A stretch of DNA of 64,000 bases from Pyrocephalus nanus (GCA_038380795.1 CM076261.1:92402418-92466417), one strand, 5' to 3'; numbered from the stretch's first letter, positions 37,301 to 50,769 are shown. Notes: generated by a model from the sequence alone, not told the origin. Translations and numbers: made by a program.

Positions 37301-37639
37301 AGAACACAGAAAATTCAGACACATCTCTGAGATAACATTAAATCCACAAATTCATTCAAAAACTAGATTCCTTATTCAAAGGATAATTTACAAATGCCTT
37401 CAAGAATCAATGATTCAATGCCACGCACATGGAATTAACAACACAAGTCCACTGCTCATTTGGGGCAATTTCACAGTGAACAGAGATGAAATGTCTTCCA
37501 AACTAAAGAGAGGATCTTTTTAAGATTAAAAGCAATATGTAGCTTTAAGTGGGTTAATATTTATGTTAGACCAATACAACAACTCTAAATACACAGAGAA
37601 GTGTAAATCAAGCTTTGAAGAAAACTGCAATCAAAAAAT

Positions 37640-37900
37640 TAATTAAAATCAAATTAATCTTTGCCCTGTCCCAGCATAATGATTACATTGCAATTATGAA
37701 ATCTGTAACAGAAAAAAAATTAAATAAAGAATAAATTACACATATAACTGAGCAAAGGCAGCTAAAGGAGAAATGCAACAACTCAACAATAAAAGTGCTT
37801 TGCTCGAGGTCAAATCTTATTATTTGCACTGGAGTTATTTTGCCTCATCTGCATAGGTGAAGATGACAATTTTACAGCAAACTTGAGAAGTTTTGAATGA
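37640..37900. promoter_or_regulatory. Candidate conserved non-coding block with clustered homeodomain motifs
   Basis: AATTAATTAAAATC, CAAATTAATC, CATAATGATTACATTGC and CAATTATG lie within about 70 bases (37637-37710), followed by GCTCGAGGTCAAATC and TGCCTCATCTGCATAGG. The density of TAAT cores is the visible fact. Enhancer function is inference. Confidence 0.28.
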
Positions 37901-39431
37901 AGTGGATCAACATTTGGGAAAGGATATGTCCATAAACAAATGCTGCCATGTGACAGATGGATAGAAAAGCTATTTGAGGACTACTGTATGTATTCATGTT
38001 ATTCATACCACATTTTTCTTTACAGGCTTCCTAGCAACAGAATTTCTAACTACATCCCTCAGAAGCCACATTCTGTCTGAAAGACTCACTGTCCTCCCCC
38101 AAAAAAGGGATTTAGGAGGGTAATTCAAGAAAATCATTCAAAGAAAGTATTAAACAAATGCTCCTCCTGGCTAGCAGAGGAAGTACATGAGAGTTCTGAA
38201 CTGCTTCAGTTGAAAATTCTTTTAAACTGTTTTCCAGACAGGATCTGTTCCAACTGTGCAGCATTTTGTTCTATTAAAGCTGAGCCCTGAAAACACTGCC
38301 ATTACCTGTGAGAGGAAAAAACCCACACATGCTGAAGGTGTGATTCCTCACAGGTTTTACAGGGAAAATTCATGATCTGAGGGCATGAGCCAGGTAAACA
38401 CCATTCTCTGCTACAGGCAGTAATGCTGAAAGCTGTGAGCAACAGTGGCTGTTGTAATATAAAAATACTCCTTGCTGGCCTCTGTTTCAGCTTTTAAATT
38501 TCCTGTGTCTGTCAGCAATGCTGGAGATATTGTCTGTGACCATTGGCTTAGACATCACGAGGTTCAAGACCTGAAAGCTCTGTGGAGCAGCCCTGGAGAG
38601 CAGGGCGAGAGGGAATGTCCAGGGAGTTAACTTTGGAGCAGTGACACAGAATTTAAAATAATCAAACCACACAAAGTCTTCAAGGCATTAGACAACACAT
38701 TTCCCCAGATGCCAGATATACAGCTCCTCTGCAGCTGGAAAAAAAAATGCTGCAGAAAAAGCACTGGAGGATGACGATGACTTCCTTCATTTGCCAAAGG
38801 AACAGTAAAAAATAAAAAGCCAAGCCATTTTGCTGAGATCTGGTATTTCTGCAATTTTTTTTTTTTCCAGATTTCAGAAAGAGAGATATGAGGATTGTAC
38901 TGGAGATGGTCCTAGTAAGCTTTCATTCAGACTCCACCATTTTTAACACACTGCAGCAGACATACCACTTGAAGCCAAGAACTGAACACAGAACGAATAT
39001 TTAAGAGTATCCAGGACAATAAAAACAAGATAGGAACAAAAGAGGATTATTGTTAATGCATTTATATTCATAGCTGTGAACACACTGTGTTGTTGCCCTG
39101 GGGTTTGTTTATTAATTTATTTTTCTCCTTTCCTTGAAGCCAAGTGAGTTTTTATGGTTTCTCAACATACACAGCTCAAATAAGCAGATTTTGGATATAG
39201 AACACACCTAAACTAAAATCATGGTCTGCCACTGATTCACTAACAAAGAGCTATGCAACTTCCCAAAGATCAAGGCAGGCATTTTTCAAGCCACATAGTG
39301 TGAATTTAGCAAGGATTATTCTTCATGCACTGACATGTCACGAGGATCCCTTCAAGGTTTAACGTGCATTGGATACATGAAACTGCGTAAGAGCCAAAAA
39401 CTACTATTGCCACAGCAATTAGATCATTACA

Positions 39432-39446
39432 GATTAGATTAGATTA
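39432..39446. repeat. (GATTA)3
   Basis: Three tandem GATTA units. GATTA is the reverse complement of the TAATC core bound by OTX/PITX-type homeodomains, but a 15-base repeat is too small to argue function. Confidence 0.85.
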
Positions 39447-40119
39447 TTGCTTCCTTAAAAATCTCAAAGACACAGAGATGTTCCTTATAACCTCCCCACA
39501 TCTGTTTCGGGTACCTCTTGACCTTCCATTTTAACAAAGACATTATATTTTAAGGCTCAAATGCTTAATTTTGACTGTCCAATCTACACTGAAAGTTTCT
39601 TCTTTGCCAAACAGCAACTTGCCTGGAGATCAAAACCCTTCGAGTAGATTATTCCTATTCTTATTTTCACTCTGGAAATCCTTTCTACAGAGTTAGGACT
39701 GTGCTTCATCCCCGTTCCAGTTACAAAGGCCTTTGCATGTTCCTGTTATGTTAATACATATAGCAGGAATGCACAGGCTGTCAGTTTATCCCAGAAGATA
39801 CAGGGATCAAAAAGTATCCTTTTTTTCCTCCTAATCAAAACTAACACATAAAAAATATCATGCTAAAATCTATATTGATGGTAGTCTTTTCAAATATTGT
39901 CAGCAAAATGTCAAAATAGGAATCACCAGGGGCTGTGTGGACACAGATGGATGTGGCAGAGCAGCACAGCTCTACCTCGGAGCATTCATTTACCTGAGCT
40001 CCTGCTATTACCTCAAACACCCAATTTACTTACATTAGAGCCAGCTCAGTTTTTATGCTCTAGTTTTGATAATTCATGTACTGGTTTTGATGTATTAGTG
40101 GGCATGTTTTCATTTTTTT

Positions 40120-40200
40120 TTTTGCCATGGATTTGGCCGCTTTCCTTTATCGCGCGGGATTTTTTGCCATATATTCATTATGATATGGATCATAATTTTT
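40120..40200. promoter_or_regulatory. CpG cluster with E2F-like site next to an 8-bp palindrome
   Basis: In strongly AT-rich DNA, GGCCGC (40135-40140) and CGCGCGGGA (40151-40159) give four CpGs within about 25 bases. GCGCGGGA resembles an E2F-type site. Eighteen bases on, ATTATGAT (40177-40184) and ATCATAAT (40189-40196) are perfect inverted arms with an ATGG loop. The combination is compact and unlike its surroundings. A regulatory element is plausible but unproven. Confidence 0.3.
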
Positions 40201-43200
40201 CAGTAGAGAATCTATTACTCTGTAGTTCACTGAGATATTTCTTAACCCCTGTCACAAGGAAAACCATAAGTTTTCATATTTAAAAGATGCAAAAACCTCA
40301 CAAACCTCTGGAATAATTTACTGGATTTATGCCACTTTATGCTTTTTAATCACAAGGCCGATGAGGGATGCATTCATCTCCTGAGTGCTGACTGGGCTCA
40401 TGACACAGCAGTATTTCATCTCAGACTTCTGTTCATAGCATTTACAAAGCTAAGACATCTACCCATCTCTGGTCACTCACCTAGCAGACACCCCCAGCTC
40501 TGTCAAGTAAGTCAGTCCGCAGCAATATTTAACTTTTCCTTGGTTTTTATTATATAAAAACAACTTTTAGTGAAGATGTATTTGGTTACTTTACCACTGG
40601 GAAAGGAAAGCAATAAGGAGCGGTGCATTCTCCAGTGCTGCATACCTTCAGGGATCAGGTTAATAAGAACCACGAATTAAATGGAACAGATAAATGAAAA
40701 TCCATCTGCTGTTGAGAAAACCAAGCCTCACAGCCCTGAATCCCCCAATAGAAACTGTACAAATTTGTTTTCTGAATTAACATCAAAGGTTGTGAGTAAA
40801 AGACACATAAGAAATCAAAATATGAATGTATCACTGACTTTACTGTGGTTTTACCTTGTAACCTTTCTGGGGAAAGGAGCTATGATTTCTTTTGCTGAAT
40901 AGCAGAGCATAGAGCAGCCAAAAAACCCCAGTATGTCCCCAACTAGAACTTCAAAGATGTTAAATCATTGGTTTAGTTTTGGTTGATTAAAGGAAAACAT
41001 ATGAAATAAAATTTATTTGATGTACTACTCATATCAGCTGCAACTACCTGGATGTTAAAATTCAGCTTAATGGCAAACATGTCTGGAAAATTATTCGTAT
41101 TTACTCACCTATGTTCATCACAGTATTCTGAACCAAAATGTCAATCCCTAATTTAATTTGCTGATTAAGAAATCAAAGCACAGTTCAATGGCTCTTTCAA
41201 GGCCCGAGAAGACATCAGTGACAAATTCCTATTTACATTTCCTCTCACTTGTCTTCCTTAGTACAGAGGTCAGTAAAGTGATTTTTTATATCAGAAGTGG
41301 AAACTTTTTTTTTTCTCTTTTTGTGTTACAGATCAACACTTTTATTTTTCCTTCCTCTAAGAGAAATCCCAATTATACTGTATTTCCCAACATGACACAT
41401 AAAACTACATCTTCTTACTGCATTCCTTTACTGGTTTCCATTTAGTTGAACTTAGAGTTTACAACTTGGCTGTGAGAAATGTAACTGGAATAATTTCTTC
41501 CTGAGGTGACAATTAGAAAAGAAGAAAGAATTACAGAGGAACCACATGGACTTCTAATTGACTATCATGACAATTATATTATCCCAAGGATATTAATTTG
41601 AGGAAAGGGTCCTTGCAATAAGACATTAAAACAACTATATTTTCTATGTCTTGGGTACCTTTTATCAGATGTTCTCAGTGCAGCTACTTAATTCATTAAT
41701 TAATTAAACTGTAAGAACTCCCAGTGTCATCAAGCAATTACTGCTTATCTCCCCTTAATAAATCCAAAATCAGGGACAGGGACAGTTAATTTTTACGAAG
41801 GTTTAAAGTCTGTCCTTCCCAACTGACATGACTTTCATGAATTAGGTTTCCTAGGTGGGTATTTGAGATACTTATGAGCTGTATGTGAGGCAGAAGGAGA
41901 TGTGAAGCATAACCTGGTGCAAACAAATGATGCGAAGGGCTGAGGTAGCTCAGAGCCAAAGGCTCTGCAGGGAAGTGATCCAAAGGAGAACTGAGACAAA
42001 TCTAGTCCTGCTTCCCTCATAAAATGCACAACAGCCCCATGGTCCAGAGTTCCTTTACAAGGAAAGTTGCAATAATGGCTGAAAGTCATAATTTCATTCA
42101 TTTACACAACAGGTTGCATTTTTATGTGCCTTTTTTTGCTCACATGAATAACCCTTCCCTTTAGCTTTTGCTCATGATTGTCGCCCCTTTTGGTCCAGGA
42201 TGCAAAACTTTCATAGTATCTTCAAGTAGCTTTAATGTCACATCCCTCTCTCTGGTACAATCCAAATGGGTTTCTAACACCAATGACACAAAGTCCTCCC
42301 TCCTGTCTGTTCATATACAACTTTGTGCAGTATTTTAGATGCAATTTGTATGCTGGAGTCTCCTCATCATTTTTTTAAAGTCCAGGACTTCTGAAGCCCT
42401 TGTAAAAGTCTTATGGTTTAACTAAGACTGTCTTTATTATTTCTGTTTAACTTTAATTAGACCTTTGCCACAAATCAGAAGTAAAAAGAGAAGACTGTCT
42501 TCTTCTCTGGAGCAGGTGTTTTAAACACCCTGAATGAGAAGAAGCATTTATTTGGGACAGATAAGTACTATAAACACATTATAGAAAGGTTCCAGGACAC
42601 AATGTTTGGTGTATAATGCAATAGCTTTTTCAATTCACAAAGTTGAGACTCATATCTACATAGGACAGAAGCAAAATTAATTTGATGGCCTCAGCATAGA
42701 CCTATTGGACCTAATTAACATTCCAAACCTCTATTAGAAACAGTATTTGAGAAGTTTCTTCGATGAGAACCAAAATGAAATAACACTGTAAAGCCTGAGG
42801 TGACAAAGCTCAAAGGGAACAGGCATTTTGGTTCGTGATTATGCTTTCTGTATTAGAGGGAACAGGAATGCATATTAATGAGAAAGAAGGGTTTGTGGAG
42901 AGATGACCTCTTCTCACAAACTTTATCTCATTTTTATCATTAGATTATCAGACTTTGGAAAAGACCCAGGCCACCCCTTATGTACTGTTGTTACTGTTTG
43001 CTCCAACTTTTCATCTCCTACTTCCAGAAAATAATGAACCTGGAGAAACTCAAGTTTTGTTTCACCTTAAGTGCTTAAAAGATACTATGGATTAAGATGT
43101 TTCACCAGCACTGAGCAGTGCATGACTTAAAAATGAGTTCCATCAATGCCAACCTTCAGCAAGCTCCAGAGCAGATCTAAAGCCACTGGTACAACTGTGA

Positions 43201-46107
43201 CACCTCAGCCTCCACCTACCATTTTATGGAGCCCTTTGAGTGGTACAGATAAAGAAAAAAAACTTACAAAAAATGCTACTACTCTCAGCATGAATTACAC
43301 AATTTTAATAAAAGGAAAATATTAAATTGAGGAGATCATTTCCCTTGTTTTAGGCCAAGGGAAATCATGGTCAGAGATTAAGTGAGACAGACTTAATGAA
43401 GATGAAGTTTCTTAGGGAACAAACAAACAAAAAATCTGAACAAATCCCATGTTAATTATGATTCTCCTTGTAGTTTTTATAAAGGACATCTGAGAAATTT
43501 AACTTGTGTAGCTTTGATGCCAAGCAATCATCAGCTGTGCAATAAGTGGATCAAAAGTGATAACTTAGCAGACCCCGAGTGAATCAGCAAGGTGATCTTG
43601 TCTTACCCTTAAGCCTTAAGTAGCCACTTGGCACATGCATAGGATGAGGCCTCTATTCCTTCTATTCATACAGAAAAGAATTGCCTCATATCAGCAGAAT
43701 TGTACATTCCTCCATCCTTTAAAAACACTACCTTTCATATCTCTCTACTCTGTATAAGGACACTCTAAACTCCAACAACAAAGAAAGAAAACAGCAATCT
43801 TTGCTCCTGTAAAATAAACAGCAGGAAGCTTCCTAGTTTTTCACATTCAACAGCAACAAATTTGTTTTAGTCCAGCAGACCAAAGACACATTCCTGCTAA
43901 AGTGACACTTGCTCAATGAAACACCAAAACCATTTTCAGCACTGGTGACTCCTATTTTAAGTTCCATTGCATTGAACTGTATTATTTGGGGAAACAGTCT
44001 ACAAAAAGCATGATAGCAAGCTGGTGTCCAGGGCATCAACAATTGCTTTTTCATGGACCTCTCTAATGAATAATGTGGGTACACATGTGAAGGCAGCATG
44101 AGAATTCATTGTGTTACAGAGCCTTGCTGTGAGCCAGACATCTGAGCTACTTGAAAGTCCCAGCAAGTCTTTGTCTGAGAAAACAAGTAAATAGCCCTTT
44201 TTATTTGGCCTTTATTGGAATAATTGATGTTGCTATAGGGAACACAGTCATAAATTCGATCATCACTCTTTCAGAAAACCAAAACAATCTTTCTAAGGAA
44301 CAGTCTGAAAGCAAGCATAATAATTTAGCAGATAGATTTAACACAATCATAACTACAGAGGGAATTTATGCTGCAAATTAAGAACTTACATATCTAAATC
44401 TATACATTTAAAAGGTAACACAATGCTAACTTTCCTCAAAGGCAGTTCCAAATATCAGGAAAAACAGAGTTTTCAAATGTCAAACACTTCAAACATTGAC
44501 TTTTGACAGTTTGTACTTACATAGGAGAAAATCATCCTAAAGAACTGAGGTTCCAATCAAACTTCAAACTTCTTTATCTTAGAATTTGGTGGCCAAAAAA
44601 TTCTTTCAACCATGGGCATAATAACAGAAGGGATTCACGGTAATTTGGGGTTTTTTTCAGCAGATTTTCACTAAAGTTGTTATCCACCTTTTTGAGTACA
44701 GATGCTAGGGACTCCGTGGAGAGGAGTTGGGAAAGCATCCTGATACACACTTCTTGCCCTTGCTTGCTTGAGTTCTGTCTTGACAACTGCTATTTGCTTT
44801 CTTACTGGTGGACTAAGCTCACAATTTAGACAAAGGCAGGTTGCCCAAGGCAGTCTCCACTGGGAAAACCAGCCACAAGGCTACTCTTTTTTCCATCTTC
44901 ATGGCAATTCAGTTAAAAAAAATTAAAACGGGCTCTAGGCTGTGATGTATCGTTATCCAGACAAAACCACCTCAACTGGAGCTTTCAACTGGTTCTTTAA
45001 AATCAATTTTGTCCAGATGGGAAGATTTAACAATTTCCCTGCCATGACTTGGAAACCTGAAATTTCTCTTCTCTTTCCATCCTCTGTTGAAAGGAATCCA
45101 TCATTTTGGTACATGAATAGAGACTGCTGTGCCAAAGCTATTACCACCAAAACAGCATGTACAGCAGTCACAGGAGGAATCTTGAAGGCTCAAAACACTG
45201 GGCAGGTTTGGAAAGCAATGTTGATGTTGTGATAGGTATTTCCATTCTTTCTTGGATTCCTCACCAAGGCCTGTAACTTTTAGCTGCTGACAGCTATGAC
45301 CCAAATCCTCTACATCCTACTGTCTTCAAGTGGAAGGAATTGTGCTCGTTTCTTTCTCCTACCTGCTGTGGTAGTAGCCAATCATTCTAAGCTTAAAAAA
45401 TACATGTTAAGGTCTCTATGCATTTTTAAAGCATCATAAGGATAGGATTCTTTGGCAGAAGATATTCATATACATCAGTAATTTAATGTCATGGAAGTTC
45501 AAGTTGTGGAAATCAGATGCTGAATTGCACAGAAGACTCATCTAGTCCAGCACTACCTCCACACTTCAGAAGGAAAGGAAAGAGCTTCATCTCCTGGTAC
45601 TGTGGAAGGGAGGGGAACAAATATTGAGCAACACACCCTTTTAATTCTTCTGTCTTGGTCCCAACAAACCTGCTGTTTAAAAAAACCTTGAATTTTCCAA
45701 CAGAGGGTGAAAAAATGGTACTAAGCCCTTTGAAAGTTTCTTCACAAAACGTCTACAAAACATAAGGCCAGTAGTAATTTTCCTTAACTTTACCCATTTC
45801 CCAAAAGTTCCTCGGTTTTCTGAAAACACAACTCAGGTGGTGTAAAGAGTTTTAATGAACGCTCCTCTGCACCAAAGCATTCCTTCCCAAACAGCAGAGA
45901 GAAGCTGCCAATCACCCTCTCAGCCTGCCAGTGGCACAAAGCAGGATTTTCACGGGTCTGCAGACAAGATCAGACAGGAAGAAATAAATTCTCCCTGGGT
46001 GAGCCAACGGGAATTGCGTGTCAGAACTTTATGAGGAATCCAATTCCCTTCATTTACTACAAATCACATTATATCCTAGGGATTCCTATATGAAATAGCC
46101 AGTCATT
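40201..46107. other. 5.9 kb of unique AT-rich DNA, no gene seen
   Basis: Frames up to 96 codons occur (44942-45232 plus) without domains. (ATTA)n-like sequence lies at 41690-41707. A weak CR1-like phrase near 45538 (CATCTAGTCCAGCACTACC) is too short to call. A candidate minus-strand exon at 41109-41160 is listed separately. Confidence 0.45.
41109..41160 (-). other. Weak candidate exon (52 nt)
   Basis: The reverse complement has a strong acceptor (GTGCTTTGATTTCTTAATCAG) within one base of consensus spacing and a strong donor (ATAG|GTGAGT). The 52 bases are open in phase 0 and read QIKLGIDILVQNTVMNI. No family is recognised with confidence. Its splice sites are as good as those of real exons, yet short pseudo-exons of this kind are frequent in introns. 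Confidence 0.18.
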
Positions 46108-46142
46108 CCTCAGGCAAGGTCTCCATTTACTCTTGCCTGAGG
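46108..46142. repeat. Perfect 11-bp inverted repeat with TFAP2-like arms
   Basis: CCTCAGGCAAG (46108-46118) and CTTGCCTGAGG (46132-46142) flank a 13-base loop. Each arm contains GCCTGAGG or its complement, close to the TFAP2 consensus GCCNNNGGC. It is either a stable hairpin in RNA or paired inverted binding sites. Confidence 0.85.
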
Positions 46143-46297
46143 TAGGCTCTGAGTCAGATCTTCAGAGCTGGGCTCCTGAGTGCTTAGTGACACACTGGCA
46201 GAGTGAAAAGCTTCTCCCAGCCACAATGTCACTCACTGATGAAGGACATATCTCCTTAATTCCAACAGGAACATGACATGGTCCCGTGACTTCTGCC
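46143..46297. other. Spacer between two hairpins, moderately GC-rich
   Basis: Complex sequence with no repeat. It includes GAGCTGGGCTCCTGAGTGC and ACATGGTCCCGTGACTTCTG. No gene was seen. Confidence 0.5.
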
Positions 46298-46322
46298 ATT
46301 TATGCAACCAAAATGCATAAAT
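46298..46322. repeat. Perfect 9-bp inverted repeat, ATTTATGCA arms
   Basis: ATTTATGCA (46298-46306) and TGCATAAAT (46314-46322) flank a 7-base loop. The arms resemble POU/CDX-type AT-rich homeodomain sites. It lies 155 bases after the 46108 hairpin. Confidence 0.85.
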
Positions 46323-49021
46323 AAATATCACAGGGAGTTTTTTAATTGGCAGCTTTCTCTGAAGACAAGCCCAATCTGTTAGTAAAGTATTTTTGGTAAA
46401 AACTCTCCAATCTCTTTACCCTTTTAGGGTATAAAATCAAGTTTGTAGCTCTAGTCTGGACTGCTTCCAAAAGTGGAACATCTGCAAACTTTAAATCCCT
46501 TTCTACTATAAACTCAAAACAGGCTTACCCAGGAAAGAGTTTTCACTGATTCTGGAAGCCCAACAGTAGCAAAAAATTTAAAACCCTGAAGTATTAACAA
46601 TACCCTTCCCTGAGACTAGAGTGCTTTGTAAAAACATGAGCAAAAATAGTGATTTCCAAGAAGTTACAATTCTGCTTCACATTTGGGGGTTTTGATCTGT
46701 AAACAAGGACCTGTGACTTTAAAAGATGATTCAAAACCCAGGAAAAAAAAACCAAAACAATAACTTTTTTTCCTGAGGGACCCACCCCCCAAAGCTAAGA
46801 CAGTTATAATTTCTGCATGCTAAAGGAACAAGTAAGATGGATCTCATCTGTTTTTCAAGATGTTAAAAAGAAAACAAGCCAACCAAAAAAATCCCAACTG
46901 CTTTTAGCTTTCTCTGGTCTGTCCAACAAGCACATTACATACCTTTTCACTTAACAGTTGGCCCTTGAAAGAGAACACTATGCATACTCAACGGTCTCAA
47001 AGCATCTTCAAACAGGATAATGTGATTACCTCATCACCTCCAGTGATAGTTCATTTCTGGGACAGCAGCCCATAATACCAGGAACAGCCTCTTTTCTCTT
47101 CTTCTTTCTGCCACTGTACTTGAAACAGAAAACCTATCCTCAACTTTAAGCACTTGATGGGCACCTTGACTCTGTACTGAAGGGCTTTAACACCATCCCT
47201 ACCTAAAATTGTTCAGTAATTTTAAGTCATTGAGGTGTCATGAAGCACAGCAGTGCAGGATCATCTTCTCTGTAGACCTTTATCTCTATAGACAAAAAGC
47301 AAGGAACATATCATTAAGTGACTGTTACAACTCAATATAAATGAATGTCAGAGACCAAAATAAATCTAAGAGTATATTTAAGAGACTAAGTTGGGTGCAT
47401 TTTTTCCCAGTAAAGTCTCAAATAAAATAATAACAAAAGGGCTTTTAAATTTTTTTTTCATTGCGAGACTCAAAGTTCCTCAAGGAGGAAGACAACCCTC
47501 TATTCCACAGACACAAAAGGTTGTGTTCATTCAGCTGGGCAGAGAAAAACATGCAAATCAAAGTGTCTGGACTCTTAGTCAAGCACCCTATCCACGGGAC
47601 CGTCCTTCTAAGGACCTGCAAACACATCGAATCATTGGGGGTCAAAATCAAACAGATGCTGAGGAATATCAATTAACCTGAAGCACCAAAGACTGATGGA
47701 TCAAAGGATAGACTCTGATTTCCTTGAGGTAAGGTTCTTTACACCATGCTCTGATATCTACAGCCTTTAAAAGCAAGGCTGAAGAGTGAGGGAACATAAA
47801 AGGCTCAAGGGAAAAACGGGCATCTGCTCATTTTCACAAAATAATGGTTGAAATGTTTGAGACCCCGTGCATGAAGTGTATACACGGAATGTCCAAAGCT
47901 GAGAAAGAGCATTAGCTGGCACAGAAACACATTTCTGATGTTAGAAACTAAAATTTTACTAGAAAAAAACCAAACAAACAACTCTAAAGAACCTGAAATA
48001 CAATGTGTCAGAAGGCACACATAATTTCTGAGAAATTATTTCCCAATAGCTCCCACCAAAGAAAGGAAAGCAGGGTAACTGAAAACAGAGTGTGCCTTTG
48101 CTCTAGTTTCGTGGCATCAAGACAGACATTATTCCCAAACTCAGTTTCAGTTATTTTCCATAAGTTCTAATTACCGCCAAGGCTTTAATTACTGCATTTT
48201 GCAGATGACCCATACAATAACCACTGAAAAAAGTCATTAAAGCTAATGAAAAATTCAATTCCAATGACTTCACTACGTTGGCTTCAAAATTCAGCTTTTA
48301 GAGTCTTGGAATAAAATACTCTGACAGTTTACATCGTTAAATAATTGAATGTCATATAAATGTCCTCTTTAGTCATCATTCATTTAATTCTCTCCACTGT
48401 TGAAATAATGCAATAAACCCATGCTGATCAGTATGACTTAGCACTTCGAAGCACAGATCTAAGAATAAAAAAACAGTTATCATATTTTTCCTCCACAAAG
48501 ATCAATTTCAATTTCAGTGTACATCTTCTAATACACATGATTATTAGCTCCCACTGTTGGGTTCACCATTCTATTTTGGACTATCAGGCAAATATATAAT
48601 TACATATAAAAGCAAGATTTGTAAGAGGGTAAGGGAAATCAATTAGGGGTTGAAAAAGAGAAGAAGCTGCTAAAAGCCAGATGGAACTTTTCTTTCTTTT
48701 CTCTGTATCCCTACAAAGAGATTATTTTCCCTTTCCCAGTAACTCGCCAACCTTTTGTCCCTGGAGTGTAGTTGGTATTTCTTGTTTAAAACTCCATGGT
48801 AGGAAGCTGATCACAGTTAGCCCAGATGGGGGATCTGAAGGTAGAAATACTGCTATAAATTTTCTTGACGTGTATGTTTATTAGGAGTCAATATTGGAGT
48901 TTGTAACATAGTGGTACGTGAGATATTCTCAGAGGGGACAACATGATGTACAGAAAACACAGTATTTCATGTACCACTGATTAGTAACAATCAGTAAATA
49001 TATATTATTATTCATTGGTCA

Positions 49022-49035
49022 GTAATAATTATTAC
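49022..49035. repeat. 14-bp perfect palindrome
   Basis: GTAATAATTATTAC is fully self-complementary. A nearby inverted pair, ACTGATT and AATCAGT with a 6-base loop, lies about 40 bases before it. Both are AT-rich homeodomain-like sequences. Confidence 0.8.
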
Positions 49036-49755
49036 ATTTAATATCATTTTAATAGCAGTATCAAATCCATATACCAAAACATTTCAAACTACATTCACAG
49101 GCACTCATAAATATGGATATTTTTACATGTGAGTGCCCCTGATACAGGTTTCTCATTGCAAAAGAGAAATCCCATATGTGAAACAGAAGTACTGTTCCTC
49201 AAGGCTATAAAGTCACTTTTATTCACACTAAAAATGATCATGTACACCACTGGCTACCAAGAAGAATTCTCAAGTTTTTTATATCCAAAAGGGACCGATC
49301 TGCTTCCGACTGGTTGTCCACTTGCAACAAAAGAAAATTATGACTTAAATTGCCACCACTTCCTTTTAAGTATTCAATTTTCCAACTTTATTCATCCCAT
49401 TCACTGGATTGTTTTCTGCAACTATTAAATGCAGAGTATCAAAAATTTTTTAAGGAAAGCAGGCTCAATGGTAGAATGAATCAATAACCAACCAAGAGGT
49501 TGAGTGAATGAAAATGAGTGAGGTATGAATGAAAAAAAAATATTAAAGGAATCCTAAATCCTTCTCTTTGATCACGGAAGACTTGTATAGAAGGAGATGT
49601 CATTTAGAAAGAAAATAAAACAGAATGAATAAACCAAATCTGTATGTACAAAAGGTCTTGACATATAATAGGAACAATTCTAACCATCAGTAATCATTGA
49701 CTTTTTTAATGTCCTCTGGAAAACTCAGCCTATGGCATTAAGCTTGCATTGGGGG

Positions 49756-49771
49756 AAAAAAAAAAAAAAAA
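49756..49771 (+). repeat. A16 homopolymer
   Basis: Sixteen A residues following GGGGG. No retroposon body was recognised upstream. Confidence 0.9.
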
Positions 49772-50769
49772 GTGTAGCATTCTTATCTTCAATCTAAGTC
49801 ATGCCATGGGATGAATCACGTGCCTGAGAGTGGAGCAGAAAAGCTGCCACTTTGGAAAAAGGATGACCTTTGTATGCTGGCTACAATAATTTCCCACCAA
49901 CAATATTACTGAGAAATGAGGAGAACAATTGAACTTTATCTTCTTCTCATGATCTAGCAGTGATTGTTCTGTCTGCTTATAAAGCATAAAGGAATTAGGG
50001 CATTAGGAGTATTAGCAAAACATTTAAGTTCAGAGAGCAATCACACCCCTGAGGAGACCTGACACCAGACCAGTCATATTTGGTTGATCTCATCCAGAGA
50101 TCACACTGTCCTTCCTCAGGCTGTACCACCTCTAACACACCCACACTGGCCATAACCCAGAGAGAAAAAAGATTTTCTCAGGACTCACAGTGTGACCTCT
50201 ACAACGCACAGCATCTGATTCCTCCAATTCACTGTGTTCATATGGGAACAACTTTTAGAAATCACCCTCCCTGTCAGTGCTCTTGTGATTAATGAGTATT
50301 CTCTCAGTTCAGAAAAAACAATCTGATTCAAGTCTGAAGTCCAGTAGCTCCAGTCTCCAGTGTGGTGGATCATTTCTCTGTCATCACCAGTTTTTCTTCC
50401 CATTACCAGTCTCCCGTTCCTCGAAAAGATATGCACAGATTGTAATCAACATCTCAGAGCCTTGCCTGCTTAAATCTAAATGCACTGAGCTCCCTCCCAG
50501 TCCTTTTAACACATTTTTCGAGTCTTCTGAGCATTTCTGAATCTCATTCAATTTTTCAAAACTATTGCAATTTTTCTTCATAACAACAAGCTGGATGTAA
50601 CTATGATGGTCTAAAGATATAAGTGCATCAAAGTCTGTTCATATGTTGGGAACTTATATAGCTTTAACATAGCATTTTAAAATCTTTATTATAAAAGTAT
50701 TACTTGACAAAAAAGGAAGCATAAAAATAACCTACAACTGAAAATGTGCAAAGGGTATATATAAAACAG

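Larger units (their letters stand above)
33089..40119. other. 7 kb of unique DNA with motif-rich blocks, no gene seen
   Basis: No gene recognised. 36160-36420 is clearly GC-richer than its surroundings, with 64-113-codon frames on both strands and no domain; it may be an old unrecognised retroposon piece. 34120-34340 and 37640-37900 have candidate non-coding-element texture (listed separately). (GATTA)3 occurs at 39432-39446. Confidence 0.45.

Noticed and set aside
45500..45570. CR1-like phrase CATCTAGTCCAGCACTACC
   Set aside because: Too short and diverged, with no tail or neighbouring CR1 blocks.
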